Shown in pieces: positions 8,478 to 16,312 of a DNA stretch of 64,000 bases; position 1 is the stretch's first letter; every line of letters begins with the position of its first letter. Both the position numbers and the translations under genes were made by a program. The notes below the pieces were generated by a model, which made no database searches, was not told the DNA's origin, and saw only the letters and a program-made list of their open reading frames with translations. The DNA is from VRUE01 sp963753245 (GTDB taxonomy: Bacteria; Actinomycetota; Thermoleophilia; Solirubrobacterales; 70-9), in NCBI GenBank assembly GCA_963753245.1, contig CAVWBK010000001.1:225305-289304 (forward strand), read 5' to 3'.

Positions 8478-8623
8478 ACTCTCCCCACTCTCATACTCCG
8501 GCCCCAGATAAAAATTAGCCCTTGCAAGGCCAACGATACCCTCTGGGTGCCCGATGGACAACCGCGTGATCGGGACGCCGAAGGCCGCCCCTCTCCCATT
8601 GAAGCGGCCGAGATCAGCGAGCG

Positions 8624-9250
8624 TCAGTGCTTCTTGTGCTTGTGCCTGTGATGCTTATGGTGCTTCTTGTGCTTGTGATGCGCCTTGGCAGATCCCGAGC
8701 CACCGCTGTTCCCAGACCCTGGCGCGCCGGTGGTCGTCGTGGCTGCCGGTCCAGGCATGGCGGGGGCGGTCGATGGCGAGAACCCCGACACGGGGCACGA
8801 GGCCACGGCAGCTTCCTGGGTGAGCGTGTGGATGGCGCCGCCATTCAGGAGTCCCCAGGTACCGGGGAAAAGTTCGACCAGCGTGTGACCGCTGTAGCAC
8901 ATCTGCGTCGACGCCCCCACCGCTACGGCCGTGATGCAGACAATCGCTCCGTTGAAGGGGGAATTGCCGGCCGTGCACGCCGGAGCAGGCGCGATACTGG
9001 TGGCGGGTTCGACCGATGCGAGAATGAATTGGGAGAGTGGTTCGGTGCCGGTGTTTTTGACCGTCACCAGATAGGACCCTCCTGCACCGATCGGCGCAAT
9101 CGCTGCGGTTGCTTCTTCTCCTGCCCATGCCGGCGCGGCGAAAGCCAGTGAGATCACCGCAGCGCTGCCGGCCATGACGGCGACGATGCGGCCACCTCTG
9201 CGCAGGCGGCCAAAGCTGCAACCCGCAGATCGTCCTCGGCCAAAGTTCAT
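8624..9250 (-). CDS. Secreted protein with Lys/His-rich tail
   Basis: A 208-aa protein. ATG at 9250 is preceded by GGGAGGG at good distance; an in-frame TTG at 9256 is less likely. The signal peptide ends at AAPAWAGEE. The body (about 45-150) contains four Cys and reads like a DUF11-type or Ig-like domain (SYLVTVKNTGTEPLSQF). A Pro/Thr/Gly linker and a tail of about 20 residues, nearly all His and Lys, follow. The tail resembles that of the protein at 1090-2076 although the bodies differ, so it looks like a transferable wall- or metal-binding module (inference). Function unknown. Confidence 0.75.
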   Translation of the reverse strand: MNFGRGRSAGCSFGRLRRGGRIVAVMAGSAAVISLAFAAPAWAGEEATAAIAPIGAGGSYLVTVKNTGTEPLSQFILASVEPATSIAPAPACTAGNSPFNGAIVCITAVAVGASTQMCYSGHTLVELFPGTWGLLNGGAIHTLTQEAAVASCPVSGFSPSTAPAMPGPAATTTTGAPGSGNSGGSGSAKAHHKHKKHHKHHRHKHKKH

Positions 9251-9350
9251 GAACAACCACCCTCCCGTTCCATCACCGTCCAGATGTGGAAGTTCTACTA
9301 CCGCAGCTTCTCGGAGTCAACTGGCCACAACAGGACCTGCGCCGCTGCCC

Positions 9351-10218
9351 TCAAGCTGTCGACCGCAATCGGCAAGTCTTTGATCCAGTCAATGCTTCGC
9401 CTCGACCAAATCTGACCGTCACCGCTTGGGCGCCGGCGAAGAGCTTGGCGAGGAGGAGTGTGACCACCAACGCCGCGAGACTGAGCGACCGGAGGACCCG
9501 ACCGATCTCGCCGATGGTCAGCCTCCGGCGCATAACCGCGATCCCGGTCGCTGCCAGGCCGATAACCAGGACCGGAAGAGCGGGTCGGCGGAGGATCAGA
9601 ATGGTCGCGATGACAAGGATCGTTGCAGCAGCGCGAGGGTCGGCCCCGGCCAGGAGGGTGTCTCCCTCAGGCAGGGGCGGGCGTGGTGGTCGCGGCCTGC
9701 GAGATTGCGGCGAAACAGCACGAGCAATCCGAGGGCGGTGACGATCGCGGCGCTCGCCGCCTCGGGGAAGATCTGCACCGCGAAGTCAGATCCCGAAGCG
9801 GGTCCCTGGGAGAGGACGAGCAGGATCGTCAAGTTCGAACCGGGCAGGAGGAGGGACGATGCGTTTGCCATGAACACGCAGCCGTAGAGGACGGGCTCGA
9901 CGACGGCGCGGCGCTGCCGGGCGACGAGGATCAGGACCGGGTGAGGAGGACGACGGCGGTGTTGAGGTTTCAGCACGGCGGTGACCAGGAGAACCAAACC
10001 CAACGCTGCCGGCAGCAGCACCGCCGGCCCGCCCGGAACTCGTTGAAGCTGGCCGCCACCCAAGCGAAGAGGCCGTCGCGATAGGCCAGCAGCCCGACGA
10101 GGAGCAGCCCGATGAACAGTGCAGAAGGTGGCCAAGATGCGCAAGCGCTGGAGAGAGGTCGTTCACGCCTCCTCCCTACCCGGCCCCGATAGCCGGGGCT
10201 GGCCAAAAGCGATGACAT
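9351..10218 (-). pseudogene. Decayed ArsB/SLC13-like membrane permease
   Basis: Minus-strand fragments in different frames read as one ion-transporter-superfamily permease. In order they are ALFIGLLLVGLLAYRDGLF, PAVLLPAALGLVLLVTAVL, NTAVVLLT followed by PVLILVARQRR, VFMANASSLLLPGSNLT (the ArsB-type loop before the helix hairpin), a further transmembrane stretch (AASAAIVTALGLLVLFRR), then RRRLTIGEIGRVLRSLSLAAL. At least four frame changes are required and the C-terminal half of a normal ArsB (about 430 aa) is missing. ArsB exports arsenite; NhaD-like relatives move Na+/H+, so the former substrate is unknown. Confidence 0.55.
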
Positions 10219-10303
10219 GAGCGGCGCAGACCGCCTCGGCGCTTGTCCCCAGTCGACGCATCCCGCACCTTGTGAAAGACGGCTTGGTTACGAATCAGAG
10301 TCT

Positions 10304-10708
10304 TTACGCCGAAGTCGCGCCCGATCGCTCGCGCAAGACAACCACGGCCGTAGCCACCCCCGACAGGGCAAACCCGGTCAGGTAGACGCTGGTGCGCTTC
10401 GGTAGATAGCCGCCGCGCCCTGCGGCGATTCCGGCGAGGGTGTCGGCGCTGTCGCACACCAGACCAGCGAGCAGCCACCCTCGCTGAACCTCTCCATTAG
10501 TTCCGTAAGTGCCGCAGGCGAGAACGAGATCGCGCACGGCCAGCACCCGAGCCAGGTAGACAGCCTGTGGATTCCCAACCATGTCGAGACCGAGCGCCGT
10601 GCCGACAGGCCGTGGCGCCAGCCACGCCGCAACGCCGAAGGTCATCCGACCCCAGATCAAGCCGTTGAGTGCCAGCTTGCTCGCAAGGACCCGAGTCACG
10701 GCGACCAT
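10304..10708 (-). CDS. Small four-helix membrane protein (DUF4267-like)
   Basis: A 134-aa protein with about three to four hydrophobic segments and conserved-looking GRMTFGVAAWLAP, YLARVLAVRDLVLACG and a D pair in VCDSADTLAGI. This pattern resembles the DUF4267/DoxX-like small actinobacterial membrane proteins; function unknown. The ATG at 10708 lies within the inverted repeat GACCAT-CGT-ATGGTC (10703-10717). It is divergent from ctaG. Confidence 0.65.
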   Translation of the reverse strand: MVAVTRVLASKLALNGLIWGRMTFGVAAWLAPRPVGTALGLDMVGNPQAVYLARVLAVRDLVLACGTYGTNGEVQRGWLLAGLVCDSADTLAGIAAGRGGYLPKRTSVYLTGFALSGVATAVVVLRERSGATSA

Positions 10709-10835
10709 CGTATGGTCAAAGCTGGCTCCTTGGGCGAAGGAGAAGTCGGGTCGAGGGGCCGCCCGGCCCCGCTGGACTCGAGCCGCTGCTGAGTCTTTCG
10801 CGCCGACCCCCGCGAGGATTCCCAGCTGTTCGCGT

Positions 10836-10851
10836 TGTCATCGCACTGACA
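10836..10851. promoter_or_regulatory. Crp/Fnr-type palindrome upstream of ctaG
   Basis: TGTCA-TCGCAC-TGACA: perfect 5-bp half-sites with the 6-bp spacing of Crp/Fnr-family operators. It lies about 50 bases before the likely ctaG transcription start (TAGAAC at 10881-10886) and matches the site in front of the crp-like gene at 14358. Direct binding is inference. Confidence 0.5.
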
Positions 10852-10895
10852 TCCATCGACCCGCCCGGCCCCCCGACCGATAGAACAGAGGTTCG

Positions 10896-11798
10896 ATGAA
10901 CCTCGATCTGACGCTCGATTGGAGCACGGTCAGCTCGATCACGCTGCCGCTGCTGATCGGCATCGCCTACTTCCACAGGGTCGGTCAGTTGCGCGAGCGC
11001 GGACGCCAACCAAGCACGCTTCGCCAGGCTTGCCTTGCCTGCGCTGTGGCGCTGATTGTGCTCGCCACCGTCGGACCGCTGGACGCGCTCGCCGACGACT
11101 TCGTCTTCGGCCACATGATTCAGCACACGCTGCTGCTCGACGAGATCTCGTTGCTGCTGGCTCTTGGCCTCACCGGCCCCGTCCTCGCTCCGATCCTGAG
11201 CAAGCCGGGAATCAGGCGGCTCCAGGCCCTGATGCACCCTGCGGCAGCCGCCAGCCTCTGGATTGCGGTGATGTACGGCTGGCACACGCCGCCGCTCTAC
11301 CAGGCAGCCGAGGAAAGCGAGGTCATCCACCTGCTGGAGCACTCCTGCTTTATCGCCGCTGGGGTGACGATGTGGCTTGCCCTGCTCGGCCCATTCCCGA
11401 AGCCTGAGTGGTTTGGCAACGGTGCCAAGGCGATCTACGTCGGCGTCGTGCACTTCTCCAGCATGGGCCTCGCCAACATCCTCATGTGGTCAGGAACCGT
11501 CCTTTACCCCTTTTATGAAGCCAGCGACAGGGCCCACCACGTCGAACCGCTCGGCGACCAGAGCATCGCGGGGGTAATCCTCATGGTGCAGAGCATGATC
11601 CTGATGCTCGGCGTGCTCTTCTGGATCGTGCTGCGTTGGGCGCGGGAGGAGACCGAGCGCCAGGAGCTGCTCGACCTCGCCTACGAACATGGAGTCGAGC
11701 TCGACACCCAGCGTGCCGGCCGCGCGGTGGCTGCAGGACGTGGTGCTGAACTGCGCCAGCGGGTTGTCTCTCGGCACGAATTCGAGAACACGAGCTAG
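10896..11798 (+). CDS. ctaG: Cytochrome c oxidase assembly protein CtaG (caa3 type)
   Basis: A 300-aa membrane protein of the Caa3_CtaG family, which helps assemble the copper centre of haem-copper oxidases. Seven or so hydrophobic segments are visible. The family hallmarks are present: FGHMIQHTLLLDEISLLLALG (His-rich first motif), WIAVMYGWHTPPLYQAAEES, HLLEHSCFIAAG and a late SIAGVILMVQSMILMLG. AGAGG precedes the ATG. The next gene downstream is a broken SCO1, another oxidase-assembly gene, which supports the assignment. Confidence 0.9.
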   Translation: MNLDLTLDWSTVSSITLPLLIGIAYFHRVGQLRERGRQPSTLRQACLACAVALIVLATVGPLDALADDFVFGHMIQHTLLLDEISLLLALGLTGPVLAPILSKPGIRRLQALMHPAAAASLWIAVMYGWHTPPLYQAAEESEVIHLLEHSCFIAAGVTMWLALLGPFPKPEWFGNGAKAIYVGVVHFSSMGLANILMWSGTVLYPFYEASDRAHHVEPLGDQSIAGVILMVQSMILMLGVLFWIVLRWAREETERQELLDLAYEHGVELDTQRAGRAVAAGRGAELRQRVVSRHEFENTS

Positions 11799-11821
11799 GG
11801 GGCGCGAGATGGCAGTGGGAT

Positions 11822-12465
11822 GTGACGAACAGCGATTGCACTCGGTCTACTGGCGCTCGCAGGACCGGCCGCCGTGCCGAGCGGTTGTGGCGGGTCGGCG
11901 CACGAAGCCGGTTCGTCGGCGCCACGCTTCACGGGTGGCGACGAGGTGCCGGCGAAACCCGCGGCACCGATCCACCTGAGGGACTGCCGCTGACACATTG
12001 TCAACCTTGCCGCGCTGAAGCGAAAGCCGGTCTTCGTCGCCTCTCTCTCACGCACTGCACGGACCTCTGTCCGATCGTCGGGGCGAAGGTCGACATGGCC
12101 TACTGGCTACTTGGGCCGCACGAGCAGCGCCCTCTCTTTCTCGCCGGCTCGGTCGATCCCGCCCGCGACACCAGCCAGCGCAGAGAAGTTCAACCGAGAG
12201 CACGACACCAACGGCGAGATCGACTGGCTCCTCGGCAGCCGCTCCGAACTGGCCCCAGTGTGGAAGGCATGGGACATCGCGCCGGAACGTGAAGGGACAC
12301 ATCTCGAGGTGATCGAGCATTCGGCCGACATCTACAGGGTCGGCGCGGACGGAAATGTCCAAGTGCTCTACCCACCGGACCTCAAGCCAGAGCTGCTCGC
12401 GGGGGACGTCCGGACTCTGGCTGCCCTCTGGCGATCCGCAGAAAGGGCGTGCCCGGTCTCTGAAA
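11822..12465 (+). pseudogene. Decayed SCO1/SenC copper chaperone
   Basis: Plus-strand pieces in shifting frames reassemble into a SCO-type protein. It starts with a lipoprotein-like signal (LGLLALAGPAAVPSGCGGS), then FTGGDEVPAKPAAPIHLRD, the copper-binding CxxxC in THCTDLCPIVGAKV, SVDPARDT, EKFNREHDTNGEIDWLLGSRSELAPVWKAW, and VIEHSADIYRVGADG with the conserved His. At least three frame shifts interrupt it (near 11835, 11992 and 12160). SCO1 delivers copper to oxidase subunit II, so its place after ctaG fits. The exact limits are approximate. Confidence 0.7.
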
Positions 12466-14295
12466 TCAGGAGGGCATGGGCGCGGTCGATGTCTTCGCGG
12501 GCCGATCGGAGGTCGCAGCGGCCTGCTTCTGATCACCGGAACGACGGGCATAGGCGCGCAGGATGTCGCGATGATCGAGCCACCCGACCATCGTCCGGTC
12601 GGCGGCGAGAACCGGAAGACCCTCCCGATCCCCGCCTGTAAGCCAATCGACCGCCAGGGATAGCGACTCGGTGGGATGCAGCTCCGGAACCTCTTCGGCC
12701 AGGGCGCCGATAGTGGCGGGCAGGTCGTCGGCCTCACGCTCCAAGTCACGCACGGAGACGACCCCGAGTAGCTCCCCCGCCTCGTCAATCACCGGAAGGG
12801 CGTTGTGCCCTGCGCCAAGGAAGGTGGCGACGGCCTCGGTCGCGGGAGCGGCGGCGGCGATCGGCGTCAGCGGCGGCGCCATCGCATCGCCGATCGAGAG
12901 CCCGGCCAGCGCCGCGCTCGAGGCGGGTCGTTCGATGTCGATGCCGCGGCGGCGCAGCTTCAGGGTGTAGATCGAGTCCTCGCTCAGCGCCCGGCTGAGC
13001 GCGGTCGCGACGACCACAGCCAGCATCAGCGGCAGGATGATCGAGTAGTCGCCGGTCAGCTCGAAAACGATCAGCACGGCGGTGATCGGGGCACGGCCGG
13101 CGGCGGCGAAGACAGCCGCCATTCCAACCAGACCGTAGGCGCCGGCGCTCGCCGTAGCGCCGGGCAGGATCGCGTGGACGGCGACGCCAAAGGCGCTCCC
13201 CAGCATCGCCCCCATGAACAGCGATGGAGCGAAGACCCCGCCCGAGCCTCCGATCGCCATCGTCAGGCTGGTGGCGAGGACCTTCCCGGCCAGCAGGGCG
13301 ATCAGGAGGGCCAGCGCGTACTGGCCGGCGATCGCGTTTTCGAGCACCGGGTACCCCACTCCGTACATCTCCGGCAAAACCAGCAGCAGGCACCCGAGTA
13401 GCAGGCCACCGACGGCGGGACGCAGCCAGGCGGGACCGCGCCAGATCCGGTCGGCGAGGTCCTCCGAGCCATAGAGAACACGAATGAAGACGACACCGAC
13501 CAGCGCCGCGGCGACGCCGAGCAGCGCGTAGAGCGGATACTCGACCGCATTGTGGAGCCTGAACGCGGGCAGGGTCAGAAAGGCTTCACCGCCGAAGGCG
13601 AGCCGCCCCACCGCGGTCGCGACCACCGAGCTGAGGACAACGACGCCAAAGTTCCTGGTCTGGAAGTCGCGCAGGATCAGCTCCAGGGCGAAGAAGACGC
13701 CAGCGATCGGGGCGTTGAAGGTGGCCGCGATCCCGCCGGCGGCGCCACAGGCAACCAGCAGCCGGGTCTCCTGGCCGGCCAGGCGGGTCAGCTGCGCGAG
13801 GCCCGAGCCAAGCGCCGAGCCGATCTGCACGATCGGTCCCTCGCGACCAACCGAGCCGCCGGCACCGATGCAGAGCGCCGAGGCGAGCGACTTAACCACC
13901 GGCACCCGTCGGCGGATCCGGCCTTCGTTGGAGTGGACCGCGAGCATCACCTCAGGCACTCCGTGGCCGCGGGCCTCCGGGGCGAAGCGATAGACCAGCG
14001 GCCCGTATAGCAGACCCCCGATCACCGGCACCACCAACACGACGAAAGGGCCGAGGATCGGCAGGTGCGGGTTGCTGAAGTGGCCGAGATCGCTGGGATC
14101 GCTGTGCCCGCTGAAGAGCTCGGTGAACCCCTCGATCATGTAGCGGAAGCCGATTGCGCCGAGCCCGGAGCCCACGCCGATCAAGAGCGCCAGACCGGCA
14201 AGGAGGCCGCCCTCGCCGCCCAGCAGGGCGCTGAGCCGAGGCGCCCAGGCGCGGGCAGGGAGAGCTCCGATCGGGGACGCAGGGGATTGCCTCAC
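12466..14295 (-). CDS. ClC-family chloride/proton exchanger with CBS pair
   Basis: A 609-aa protein. The ClC membrane domain (about 30-450) carries the ion-path motifs GHGVP (110-114), GREGP (150-154, with the gating Glu152 that couples Cl- to H+) and GGSGGVFAPSLF. A Glu in FNAPIAGVFFALEL corresponds to the internal proton glutamate, so exchanger activity is more likely than channel activity (inference from family knowledge). Residues about 465-590 hold two CBS domains, which usually bind adenine nucleotides. It is divergent from the crp-like gene. Confidence 0.93.
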   Translation of the reverse strand: MRQSPASPIGALPARAWAPRLSALLGGEGGLLAGLALLIGVGSGLGAIGFRYMIEGFTELFSGHSDPSDLGHFSNPHLPILGPFVVLVVPVIGGLLYGPLVYRFAPEARGHGVPEVMLAVHSNEGRIRRRVPVVKSLASALCIGAGGSVGREGPIVQIGSALGSGLAQLTRLAGQETRLLVACGAAGGIAATFNAPIAGVFFALELILRDFQTRNFGVVVLSSVVATAVGRLAFGGEAFLTLPAFRLHNAVEYPLYALLGVAAALVGVVFIRVLYGSEDLADRIWRGPAWLRPAVGGLLLGCLLLVLPEMYGVGYPVLENAIAGQYALALLIALLAGKVLATSLTMAIGGSGGVFAPSLFMGAMLGSAFGVAVHAILPGATASAGAYGLVGMAAVFAAAGRAPITAVLIVFELTGDYSIILPLMLAVVVATALSRALSEDSIYTLKLRRRGIDIERPASSAALAGLSIGDAMAPPLTPIAAAAPATEAVATFLGAGHNALPVIDEAGELLGVVSVRDLEREADDLPATIGALAEEVPELHPTESLSLAVDWLTGGDREGLPVLAADRTMVGWLDHRDILRAYARRSGDQKQAAATSDRPAKTSTAPMPS

Positions 14296-14357
14296 CGCCC
14301 GACAGTAGGAGATAGGTGCCGCGCTGCGGTCCGGCAGAGGCGACTGAGACGCAGAGT

Positions 14358-14373
14358 TGTCAGAGCTATGACA
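14358..14373. promoter_or_regulatory. Crp/Fnr-type operator in the clc/crp divergent gap
   Basis: TGTCA-GAGCTA-TGACA, extended on both sides to a 7-bp perfect inverted repeat (GTTGTCA...TGACAAC, 14356-14375). Spacing is that of Crp/Fnr-family sites. Its centre is about 57 bases before the predicted leaderless start of the crp-like gene, so autoregulation and control of the ClC gene are both possible. Confidence 0.6.
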
Positions 14374-14422
14374 ACACTCCCATCCGGGCCACCACCGGCG
14401 AGTCTGCGGCTAGGCTTGCGCG

Positions 14423-15166
14423 GTGAGAACGGTCCAGGTGCTGCGGCTCGACCCCGACCTCGGTGCCGCGGTCGCCGCGGAGAGGCGCGACGCCGCCGGG
14501 CGGGCCTGCCGGGCGCGGGCCCTCAACCTCGCGCGCGGCCACTGGGACGCCGACGGGGACCACATCGCCCAGGCGCGCGCCGGCTTCGGCCTGCTGGTGC
14601 TCTCCGGTGTCCTCTGTCGTCGCGTCGTGCAGAGCGAGCACTACGGCGCCGAGCTGATCGGGCCCGGCGATCTGATGCGCCCCTGGGATCGGATCGGCGA
14701 GTGGTCGACGATCCCGACCGACTCCAGTTGGACGGTGATCGAGCCGGCGCGGCTGGCAATCCTCGATGCCGACTTCGCCCGCCGGGCGGCGCCCTTCCCG
14801 GAGCTGGGGCCGACCCTGGTACGCCGCGCCCTGATGCGCTCCCGCTACCTGGCGATCCTGATCGCAATCGTCAGCCAGCGCCGCGTCGAGACCCGGCTGA
14901 AGATGCTCTTCTGGCACCTCGCCGACCGCTTCGGGCAAAGGCGCGGCGAGTGGGTGGAGATCCCGGTGCCGCTGACCCACAGCCTGCTCGGTGAGCTGGT
15001 GGCGGCGCGGCGGCCCTCGGTGACGACAGCGCTCTCGCAGTTGGACGAGCAGGGAGTCCTTCGTCGCGAGGGACGGGGCTGGCGCCTCAGCGGCGCCCTG
15101 CCGCGCGAGTTCCAGGCGTTGCACGAGGCCGCTGCCGGGGACGACGAGGCGGCCGACTCGGACTGA
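14423..15166 (+). CDS. Crp/Fnr-family transcription regulator
   Basis: A 247-aa regulator. An N-terminal cyclic-nucleotide-binding-like beta barrel (about 40-130, including YGAELIGPGDLMRPWD) leads to a dimer helix and a C-terminal Crp-type winged helix (about 175-235: LTHSLLGELVAARRPSVTTALSQLDEQGVLRREGRGW). No Cys cluster for an Fnr-type Fe-S centre is visible, so the signal is unknown. GTG at 14423 follows TAGGCT (14411-14416) by six bases, suggesting a leaderless mRNA. Matching palindromes lie in front of this gene and at four further gaps between 10.8 and 19.9 kb. Confidence 0.9.
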   Translation: MRTVQVLRLDPDLGAAVAAERRDAAGRACRARALNLARGHWDADGDHIAQARAGFGLLVLSGVLCRRVVQSEHYGAELIGPGDLMRPWDRIGEWSTIPTDSSWTVIEPARLAILDADFARRAAPFPELGPTLVRRALMRSRYLAILIAIVSQRRVETRLKMLFWHLADRFGQRRGEWVEIPVPLTHSLLGELVAARRPSVTTALSQLDEQGVLRREGRGWRLSGALPREFQALHEAAAGDDEAADSD

Positions 15167-15167
15167 A

Positions 15168-15183
15168 GGTCAGAGCTCTTACA
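15168..15183. promoter_or_regulatory. Degenerate Crp/Fnr-type site
   Basis: GGTCA-GAGCTC-TTACA: eight of ten half-site positions match TGTCA-N6-TGACA, and the left spacer (GAGCT) equals that of the site at 14358. It directly follows the regulator's stop codon and precedes the small membrane gene at 15225. Confidence 0.35.
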
Positions 15184-15224
15184 GACGACTGGCATCGCCC
15201 CGCTCCGAGGAGGACCATTCAGAT

Positions 15225-15365
15225 ATGGATTCTCTAGGTGTAATCGCAGGCTTCGTGGCGATCGACGCCATCCTGATCGGTCAGATCGTGTACGCGGTAC
15301 GTGACTACCGCAAGCACCATGAGCAGGGTGCGGTCGAGTCAGGCATGAGGCCCCGCCATCGATAG
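15225..15365 (+). CDS. Small single-pass membrane protein (46 aa)
   Basis: A 46-aa reading frame with one N-terminal membrane helix (LGVIAGFVAIDAILIGQIVYAV) and a basic, His-containing tail (RDYRKHHEQG...RPRHR). GGAGGA lies about 13 bases before the ATG. It sits between two Crp/Fnr-type sites. Single-helix proteins of this shape are often accessory to respiratory or transport complexes, but nothing here shows a partner. Confidence 0.5.
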   Translation: MDSLGVIAGFVAIDAILIGQIVYAVRDYRKHHEQGAVESGMRPRHR

Positions 15366-15380
15366 GTCAGTGATCTGACA
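15365..15380. promoter_or_regulatory. Crp/Fnr-type site before the prepilin-like gene
   Basis: GGTCA-GTGATC-TGACA: nine of ten half-site positions match TGTCA-N6-TGACA. It lies between the small membrane gene and the prepilin-like gene. A weak hairpin (AACGGG/CCCGTT, 15383-15401) follows. Confidence 0.4.
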
Positions 15381-15442
15381 CTAACGGGGGTTACTCCCGT
15401 TGCATGCCTCAGGACGGCCGCCGGCAGGCCGAAAGCCTCCAC

Positions 15443-15886
15443 ATGCTGATCTCCGCACACCAATTGCTCAAGGAGGAATCGTGCTTCAGCCTGATCGAGC
15501 TGCTGATCGTGATGCCGATCGCCTCGATCCTTGCTGCGATCGCGATTCCCGCTCTCGGTGACCAGGCGGCCAAGGCACAGGATGCCCGAACCAAGGAGAC
15601 CGTCCACAGTACCGAGCTGGCAATCGAGACCTGCCGCCTCGAATCTCCGGTCGGTAGCTACCAGGAATGCGATGCCGACGCCCTGCGTGCGCTGGAGCCG
15701 ACCCTGCCTCCCACCCCCACTCTCAAGCTCAGCAACCTCGGCGCTGCCAGCTCCACGATCATCGTCCAATCGACGCCGACCTCGCAGAGGTTCCGGGTCA
15801 AGCGTAGCGCCAAGGGGGTGCTCAGCCTTCCCTGCGAAACGAAGGGCGTCGCCGGCGGCCCCGCCACCGGTCAGTGGGCGGATTAA
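15443..15886 (+). CDS. Type IV prepilin-like protein with altered cleavage site
   Basis: About 147 aa. The N-terminus has the prepilin signature SLIELLIVMPIASILAAIAIP followed by an alpha-helical stretch and a small Cys-containing C-terminal domain. Pilins need Gly at -1, Phe-type at +1 and Glu at +5 for prepilin peptidase. Here F+1 and E+5 are kept but -1 is Cys (EESC-FSLIE). A Pro also stands inside the usually smooth helix. No other pilus genes are nearby. It may be a solitary pseudopilin or an inactive one. The start is uncertain: ATG at 15404 or 15443, neither with a clear ribosome site. Confidence 0.65.
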   Translation: MLISAHQLLKEESCFSLIELLIVMPIASILAAIAIPALGDQAAKAQDARTKETVHSTELAIETCRLESPVGSYQECDADALRALEPTLPPTPTLKLSNLGAASSTIIVQSTPTSQRFRVKRSAKGVLSLPCETKGVAGGPATGQWAD

Positions 15887-16062
15887 CGCCGCGCTTCAGA
15901 GCACCGCGAGCTCTCCCTGGCCCGGATTCTGCGGCACGATGCAGACAACGGGGAAGAAAAGGGCGTAGAGCCTCCCGACGCCACCGGCCCGGCCGCGGTC
16001 GACGCTTTCTTGTGGCTGGCTTGGGGCGCCAGGGGGGGTGATTTCCACGACGCGAATCCCAC
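15887..16062. other. Intergenic, nothing recognised
   Basis: No gene, RNA or repeat that I can support between the prepilin-like gene and the possible small gene on the other strand. Confidence 0.3.
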
Positions 16063-16287
16063 TCAGCTGATCTCGACCTGAGCTGGCTTACCGGTGCAGT
16101 CCGGCGAGCAGTGGTAGACGCCGGGGGAGTCGTGTCGGCGTTGTCGGCGCGCCGCGCCATCGAGCCGGGCGAAGACACGCCCGCACTCGTCCCGTCCCAA
16201 GCAATGCCCGACCCCGCACCCCAGCAACGACCTCGAACGGGGGGCTGGCTCGCCTAAGCCTTCTTCGAAGCCGAGGGCATCCGACAT
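16063..16287 (-). CDS. Possible small Cys/His-rich protein
   Basis: A 74-aa frame with pairs CGVGHC...ECGRVF and YHCSPDC that could make a zinc-ribbon-like site. AGGGG touches the ATG, which is too close for an ideal ribosome site. It lies upstream of nothing obvious and could be spurious; I list it because the Cys/His spacing is regular and it fills an otherwise empty gap. Confidence 0.3.
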   Translation of the reverse strand: MSDALGFEEGLGEPAPRSRSLLGCGVGHCLGRDECGRVFARLDGAARRQRRHDSPGVYHCSPDCTGKPAQVEIS

Positions 16288-16312
16288 CCCCTGGTCGGGG
16301 GTAAATCTATCC

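Noticed and set aside
7734..8651. Long plus-strand open frames across the repeat gene (and others at 6433-7581 and 5254-6578)
   Set aside because: They are antisense shadows of a high-GC gene: Arg/Pro/Gly-rich with no recognisable motif, while the minus strand gives a signal peptide and clear repeats.
10703..10717. GACCAT-CGT-ATGGTC inverted repeat over the start of the small membrane gene as an operator
   Set aside because: Only 6-bp arms and a single occurrence; could be chance, so it is mentioned in the gene entry only.
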